This document shows, piece after piece, positions 21,873 through 25,606 of a stretch of DNA of 25,606 nucleotides. The stretch spans positions 1 through 25,606 of the forward strand of contig CBDETG010000067.1 in assembly GCA_965242745.1 (NCBI GenBank), read 5' to 3'. The position numbers were made by a program, and so were the translations under genes. Each line of letters opens with the position of its first letter. Within the stretch, counting starts at the first letter, position 1. Under the pieces are notes generated by a model. It saw only the letters and a list, made by a program, of their open reading frames with translations. It was not told where the DNA came from and searched no databases. The DNA comes from JABAAI01 sp965242745. GTDB taxonomy: Bacteria; Spirochaetota; Leptospiria; Leptospirales; Leptonemataceae.

Positions 21873-22616
21873 ATGTTAGAAAAAGCAAGCACGTCTTTAG
21901 GTCAAAAGATCAAATCCAATGCCCTGCCTTTTTTTGTATGTCTTGGCATGCTGCTTGTATCTATCCTGCAAACTGTGTACTTCCGCTCAGATTTGCGCAA
22001 GCTTATGCTGGAGACAGGAAGGCGCATCAAGTACAGCGCCAGCTCAGACAGAAGTGAATGGCTCTTCGGCGCAAGTAAGCTCTTTGACGCTAAGACGGAC
22101 AGCGCGCTTCTTGTGCCTTTTATGAAGAAGGAGGAGAGCAAAGCAAGCAGGGAAGCAAAAATTGTGATCGAATTGGCTTTGACGCACTTCCCTGCAAAAA
22201 GCGCCAAAGCCTTCCCTATACTCAGGAAGCCTGCCTTAGTGGAAATCTATAATGGAGCCTGTAGTGAGTGCAGCTTGGCAGAATTTCAAAAGCATAGCCG
22301 CATAAAAACAGCGCTCATCAGCCTCAGTATACGTGAGCTGAGCTTACCGGTCACAGGTCAGCAAAGGCATGAGGAAATACAAATCCTGCAAAGGAAGCTT
22401 CTATTCCCAGACAGGCCTGGTCCACAACGTATATCACTTGAGCATCTGCATTTTTTTGGCCCAAAGATAAAACGCAGCGAAACAGTGAGCCTTGTCTTGC
22501 TCAGCATACACGTGCTTTCTACTTATCCTGGGCAGCAATCTGATCCCGGCGTGTATATAGGAGAGGTCCGCTATGCGGACCTAAGCCCTCTGGGCGAGGT
22601 ACACTACTGGCAATAA
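21873..22616 (+). CDS. Unknown membrane-anchored protein
   Basis: I do not recognise this 247-residue protein. It has one predicted membrane helix near the N-terminus (about 19-38, PFFVCLGMLLVSILQTVYF). The remaining soluble part (about 45-247) is lysine/arginine-rich in its first half and contains a Cys pair in NGACSECSL. That topology suggests an inner-membrane anchor with a periplasmic domain. The ATG at 21873 is preceded by AAAAGAA, a weak ribosome site, and lies only 19 bases from the start of the divergent SDR gene. Codon composition looks like that of the neighbours, and a frame of this length without stops supports a real gene. No catalytic motif was found. Confidence 0.7.
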   Translation: MLEKASTSLGQKIKSNALPFFVCLGMLLVSILQTVYFRSDLRKLMLETGRRIKYSASSDRSEWLFGASKLFDAKTDSALLVPFMKKEESKASREAKIVIELALTHFPAKSAKAFPILRKPALVEIYNGACSECSLAEFQKHSRIKTALISLSIRELSLPVTGQQRHEEIQILQRKLLFPDRPGPQRISLEHLHFFGPKIKRSETVSLVLLSIHVLSTYPGQQSDPGVYIGEVRYADLSPLGEVHYWQ

Positions 22617-22725
22617 ATCTTGCTGCTGCCTTGCTGCCTTTGCTTGTTATAGCATGCTGGGCGCTAAAATACAGGCTTGCCCTAGTCAGCAGCTTTCTTT
22701 GCACGCCGAAGCAGAGACACGCTTC
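22617..22725. other. Convergent gap with small hairpin
   Basis: This 109-base space lies between convergent genes. A short stem GAAGC-AGAGACAC-GCTTC (about 22709-22726) borders the peptidase stop. It is too weak, and lacks the T-run, to call a terminator with confidence. Confidence 0.35.
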
Positions 22726-23511
22726 TTACTTGCAGTGTTTTTGGATATTCTGTACATAATTTTCTATAATATTTAATTTGGGCGCTAGATGGGCTCCAGA
22801 AAAACCCTTGAGGTCTGTATAAGCTACTTGCTTGGCATAGGAATCCAGCAAAGTCTTCGCCACAGGCATATAAGACCAGTGCCATTTTTCTTCCTTGTAG
22901 CCCTTTTTACGCCCTGCGCCATAGACTTGGCAAAAACCGAAATGTTTTGCTCTTTTGCGTAGCCAGAGATAGACCTTCCTGCCCGGCCCCTTTGCAAAGT
23001 AACGATTATCCAGCGCATTCAGGTCCACTTCTGTACCCCAATGGTGACGGGAAGTGCCGGGCATAGCGCTGTATTGCAGTATCATCTTAGCTCTATGATG
23101 CGCTATGCTGCTTTTTTGCGCAGCCCATTTTCTTTCCCATATCTGCTTCTGGCGATGGAAATTGCGCCCAGCAGAAAGAATGAAGAGCTCAACGCCATCC
23201 TGCCTGGCAGCAGCATACATCTTCTGGAAGGCTGCATAGGCCTTATGGTGCAGATAGAGCCCAGGTCGCCGGGCATGGGGCTTTTTGACGGCGACAAAAG
23301 ACGTACTGTGAGAATAAGAAAATTGTCCCAAAAGCCACGCTTTGCTTATAGGAGTCTTGCCAATATCTCCTAAAGCGCTTGGAGCCTGCCGAAAACTGGG
23401 CTTTGCCAAAAGCATTTGGCAAAAGAGCAGAGAAACAAAAAAGTAGAGCAGCTTAGGGAACACAGAAAAGAAGGAAGACGGGGAAGATGCGCGGGAGGCA
23501 AAGCCTATCAT
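22726..23511 (-). CDS. M15-family D,D-carboxypeptidase/VanY-like peptidase
   Basis: This 261-residue zinc peptidase is predicted to trim D-Ala-D-Ala stem peptides of peptidoglycan. An N-terminal hydrophobic segment (about 20-36, LLYFFVSLLFCQMLLA) looks like a signal peptide or anchor, placing it in the periplasm. The M15 metal motif SxHxxGxAxD appears as SRHHWGTEVD, with His156 and Asp163 as ligands; Glu161 replaces the usual Ala. The second motif is EEKWHWSY, with catalytic Glu208 and ligand His211. Upstream, ILSAGRNFHRQKQIW matches the family's YRS..Q region. Its ATG overlaps the spondin-lipoprotein stop in an ATGA arrangement, so translation is probably coupled. Substrate (pentapeptide versus other) is not decided by the sequence. 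Confidence 0.9.
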   Translation of the reverse strand: MIGFASRASSPSSFFSVFPKLLYFFVSLLFCQMLLAKPSFRQAPSALGDIGKTPISKAWLLGQFSYSHSTSFVAVKKPHARRPGLYLHHKAYAAFQKMYAAARQDGVELFILSAGRNFHRQKQIWERKWAAQKSSIAHHRAKMILQYSAMPGTSRHHWGTEVDLNALDNRYFAKGPGRKVYLWLRKRAKHFGFCQVYGAGRKKGYKEEKWHWSYMPVAKTLLDSYAKQVAYTDLKGFSGAHLAPKLNIIENYVQNIQKHCK

Positions 23512-24257
23512 TCTATACGTTGGAGTTGTACTTCTCCAATTTCGGCATTTGCCGGCGGCACAAAGGGATTAGAATCACGAAGACGATCCAAACGCATGAT
23601 AGGCTCCTGTGGAGAAGTAGGCGTATTTGTGTGCTTAAACGTAATCGCGCTGTCTGTGCCGGCATCATAGGCGAAGATGGGTCTCCTTAGATCTGCTGCA
23701 AACTCTCCATTTGCCCCCAACAAAGAAAAAGCAGAAAGGCCCGTAAACCAATCCGGGCTGGGAGCAAGCATAGTGGTAAAGCTTAGGAAGGGATGTGAAT
23801 CATGTACTGTGAATTCGAGAAACTTGGCAGCAGGTGAGGTCCCTATACCACCTTTGGCTATAAACACAGTTGCAGCATCTCCATCTTCGATTTGCGATTG
23901 CAATTCCCGCCCAAGAGCGCCTGTTTCTCCCAGCTCTGCCATCTTGCGCAGGCCTTCTGTAGCGCTGCGGCCACTAGCCCAGAAAGCGCTGGCAGCGTCT
24001 CTATGGGTAGCGCCGATGGGTGGTGAGAAATGCTGTGCCCCGCCAATCAGACTGATGCAATCTATCGTAGAATCAGGACCGCACCAAGTACTGCGTATAA
24101 TCAGTACATACCGCGCGCCGTAGCCTCTTTGAAAGAAAGGGTCCGCTAATTGTAAAATGGGATTGCTGTTACTGCAGGCAGATAGCAGCAGAGGCAAGGC
24201 GCAAATACGAAGGCGCAAAAGCATTCGCTGCCAGAAGTAATACGTGTTCCCAGACAT
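23508..24257 (-). CDS. Spondin-domain lipoprotein
   Basis: This 249-residue lipoprotein has a signal peptide ending in LPLLLSAC, making the Cys the lipid-anchored residue (residue 28 from this start). An internal ATG at 24224 would give a shorter and more typical 17-residue signal. The rest matches the spondin N-terminal domain: a Trp-Cys pair near WCGPDSTIDCISLIGGAQH, GTSPAAKFLEFTVHDSHPFLSF, MLAPSPDWFTGLSAFSLL and IFAYDAGTDSAITF. In the eukaryotic family this beta-sandwich binds matrix and metal ions; in bacteria it is found on secreted or surface lipoproteins of unknown role. It sits between the outer-membrane barrel gene (16 bases upstream) and the M15 peptidase gene (4-base overlap), a compact envelope operon. 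Confidence 0.85.
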   Translation of the reverse strand: MSGNTYYFWQRMLLRLRICALPLLLSACSNSNPILQLADPFFQRGYGARYVLIIRSTWCGPDSTIDCISLIGGAQHFSPPIGATHRDAASAFWASGRSATEGLRKMAELGETGALGRELQSQIEDGDAATVFIAKGGIGTSPAAKFLEFTVHDSHPFLSFTTMLAPSPDWFTGLSAFSLLGANGEFAADLRRPIFAYDAGTDSAITFKHTNTPTSPQEPIMRLDRLRDSNPFVPPANAEIGEVQLQRIE

Positions 24258-24273
24258 CAGTTTTGTACTCTGC

Positions 24274-24873
24274 TTAGAGATTCAAGCCATAACCTATGCG
24301 CAGGAGCATAGCCCGAATGGCATCTCTAGTTTTCTCATTTTGGCGGCTTGTGACTTGTTCATATTGCAATTCTGTAAAAAGGAAACCGGACTCAAAGTGG
24401 ATACGGCCGCCTGCCTTGATAAGCTGGCGAAAAACAAAGCGCTCAGGATAACCACTATGCCCTATGCCTATGCCCATACCGAGGTAGGGAGAAAAGAGCG
24501 TGTATTCAGGCAAGATATGGTATATAAAAATGAAATCCATAAAGGAAGCGGAATTCAGCCCGAGCTCACGAGCCAGACCCCGATCTTGTTTTTCATAGTC
24601 ATAATAGACCCCCGATAGGCCAAACATAAAGGCAAGATGATTCTCTCTCCAACGCCTTTCTGCATGGAAGCCATAGCTGTAAGACCTCCCCTCCCAAGAC
24701 GCAAAACTCGCACTGCCTCCGCCCTTGAGCGGGCTTTCATAGTTGTTTTCAAAGCCCAGCCCATAGGAAAAACCGCCCAGTATAGACCAGCGCTTTTGCT
24801 CCTCGGCAGCTAAGGGAAAAAAGCAGAAAGCAAGGATGAGTAAGTAAGTATGTTTAGAAAAAAATCTCACCAT
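24274..24873 (-). CDS. Predicted outer-membrane beta-barrel protein
   Basis: This 199-residue protein has a cleavable signal peptide (about 1-23, LLILAFCFFPLAAEEQ). The mature part is made of alternating polar/hydrophobic strands rich in Gly, Tyr and Phe: WSILGGFSYGLGFENNY, YSYGFHAERRW, LAFMFGLSGVYYDYE, FSPYLGMGIGIG and FESGFLFTELQYEQV. It ends in MLLRIGYGLNL. This size and pattern fit an eight-stranded small barrel, though the last residue is Leu rather than the common Phe/Tyr. No specific family is recognised. It leads the barrel-spondin-M15 operon. Confidence 0.7.
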   Translation of the reverse strand: MVRFFSKHTYLLILAFCFFPLAAEEQKRWSILGGFSYGLGFENNYESPLKGGGSASFASWEGRSYSYGFHAERRWRENHLAFMFGLSGVYYDYEKQDRGLARELGLNSASFMDFIFIYHILPEYTLFSPYLGMGIGIGHSGYPERFVFRQLIKAGGRIHFESGFLFTELQYEQVTSRQNEKTRDAIRAMLLRIGYGLNL

Positions 24874-24933
24874 CGTAATAAATCAATATATGAACAGCAA
24901 TATGTCAAACAAAAAAGTGTCAAAAAGGAAAAG

Positions 24934-25272
24934 CTACTTTGCAAGGCTGGTCTTGGCTTGTGTTTGTTTTTCTAAGAGCAGGTCAAGCTTGGACTCTATC
25001 CTGTCCATACGAGACTCCATTCTGTCCATACGAGACTCTATCCTGTCCATACGAAACTCCATTCTGTCCATACGAGTGTTAAGGTTGCCCAGCATAAAAA
25101 AGACCGCTGTAAAAGCTAAGCCTAAGCTTGCAAAGAGCAGGCTAAAAAAACCTATAGTGTAAGCCGTCCGAAAGCGCAAAGAGTGCATAAAGACGGAGTC
25201 AAGCCACCCCCTTTCCTTTAAGGCAATTTCTATGCTTTGGATGCGCCCTTCTGTATTTGTATCTTTTCGCAT
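24934..25272 (-). CDS. Small transmembrane/coiled-coil protein
   Basis: This is a 112-residue protein of unknown function. The order is a short charged N-terminus, one membrane helix (about 38-60, TIGFFSLLFASLGLAFTAVFFML), then a canonical heptad coiled coil (about 65-100) built from MDRMEFR, MDRIESR, MDRMESR and MDRIESK, continuing into LDLLLEKQ. Met/Ile fall on the a and d positions, so it probably oligomerises as a parallel coil. The heptads are encoded by 21-bp DNA repeats. A broken relative lies at 5620-5957, sharing both the GLxFTAxFF membrane core and the SKLDLLxxKQT tail, so this is a multi-copy family in the genome. The start at 25272 is the only ATG that includes the N-terminal part; its ribosome site is unclear. 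Confidence 0.75.
   Translation of the reverse strand: MRKDTNTEGRIQSIEIALKERGWLDSVFMHSLRFRTAYTIGFFSLLFASLGLAFTAVFFMLGNLNTRMDRMEFRMDRIESRMDRMESRMDRIESKLDLLLEKQTQAKTSLAK
24992..25075. repeat. Four 21-bp tandem repeats encoding coiled-coil heptads
   Basis: Four units of the form GACTC(T/C)AT(C/T)CTGTCCATACGA start at 24992, 25013, 25034 and 25055. They alternate between an ACTCTATCC and an ACTCCATTC variant, so there is also a 42-bp higher-order period. Each unit is one heptad (MDRIESR or MDRMESR/MEFR on the minus strand). Confidence 0.92.
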
Positions 25273-25386
25273 ATAAGGTGTGCTAGCTTTTTAGGTAAGC
25301 AGGTGACAGCGTCAAGAATAAAAACAAGCCTGTGTTTTGCCAGGCCTCGCGTTAATCTTCTAATAGCCAATTACAGCCATGCTTTT

Positions 25387-25606
25387 CTAACGAGCATTCT
25401 TCTTGTATCTTTCCCCTCCATCTATAGCATATTGGACCTGTCTTTTTTTGCCTTGATCATCATAAACGCTTAGAGTCTTCATATTTCCGTTTTTGTAGTA
25501 TGTTATGACTAGATAAAAAGTCTCGCCGTCCTTATGGTATTTGACAGACGCCCTAACATTTCCTTTTCTTGCATAGTAATGCTCATAAACAAGAGTCCCA
25601 TCTTCT
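25387..25606 (-). CDS. MORN-repeat-like protein, C-terminal part only
   Basis: This frame enters from the right edge and runs 73 codons to a TAG at 25387-25389. The peptide reads like MORN_2/YwqK-type repeats: EDGTLVYEHYYARKGNVRASV, KYHKDGETFYLVITYYKNGN and MKTLSVYDDQGKK. Such beta-hairpin repeats occur in bacterial proteins often annotated as YwqK-family antitoxins, but that role is not shown here. The stop may be the result of a frameshift. An alternative frame after the GGGG at about 25417-25420 continues KIQEECSLEKHGCNWLLED to a TAA at 25352-25354, which looks like a more natural MORN-protein end. The start lies outside the window. Confidence 0.6.
   Translation of the reverse strand, partial: EDGTLVYEHYYARKGNVRASVKYHKDGETFYLVITYYKNGNMKTLSVYDDQGKKRQVQYAIDGGERYKKNAR

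Overview
The window looks like part of a bacterial chromosome with Gram-negative style surface proteins: two lipoproteins with lipoboxes, a predicted outer-membrane barrel and several signal peptides. Base composition is moderate (mid-40s percent GC by eye), except for a clearly GC-richer block at about 9.88-13.45 kb. Most start codons lack a good Shine-Dalgarno sequence. The eukaryote-like type 2 isoleucyl-tRNA synthetase, the large thrombospondin-type-3/GLUG surface lipoprotein and the mix of lipoproteins would fit a spirochaete or a relative. That placement is inference and is not proven by any marker here.

Layout. 1-5.3 kb (minus strand): thiolase, mutL, coaC and argG (argG runs off the left edge). 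Between mutL and coaC the mutL-end/coaC-start junction is tandemly repeated with a 130-bp period. 5.3-6.4 kb: a small membrane protein whose coiled-coil tail is frameshifted off, followed by a degraded second copy of its membrane segment. 6.4-8.3 kb (plus): atpD-atpC, the F1 beta and epsilon subunits, without the rest of the ATP synthase operon nearby. 8.3-9.5 kb (minus): a membrane-anchored alpha/beta hydrolase. 9.8-13.07 kb (plus): a 1062-residue surface lipoprotein with a near-consensus sigma-70 promoter, a 5'-terminal hairpin and a perfect Shine-Dalgarno. 13.07-13.47 kb: a dense set of inverted repeats, a G-rich tract and a nested palindrome that could fold as a three-way junction. 13.47-17.6 kb (minus): map-ileS. 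17.9-19.95 kb (plus): a CNNM/CBS (CorC/HlyC) membrane protein and a pabA/trpG amidotransferase. 20.0-21.85 kb (minus): an SDR epimerase-like gene and queG. 21.87-22.6 kb (plus): an unknown membrane-anchored protein. 22.7-24.9 kb (minus): a cell-envelope operon of outer-membrane barrel, spondin-domain lipoprotein and M15 peptidase. 24.9-25.6 kb (minus): a transmembrane coiled-coil protein with 21-bp repeats and the tail of a MORN-like protein.

Most genes are housekeeping: arginine, CoA, folate or tryptophan, and queuosine biosynthesis, mismatch repair, beta-oxidation, ATP synthesis, and translation. The least ordinary parts are the lipoprotein with its structured 3' region, the mutL/coaC junction array, the swapped GVHH signature in IleRS, and the small transmembrane/coiled-coil family found both at 5.6-6.1 kb and at 25 kb.
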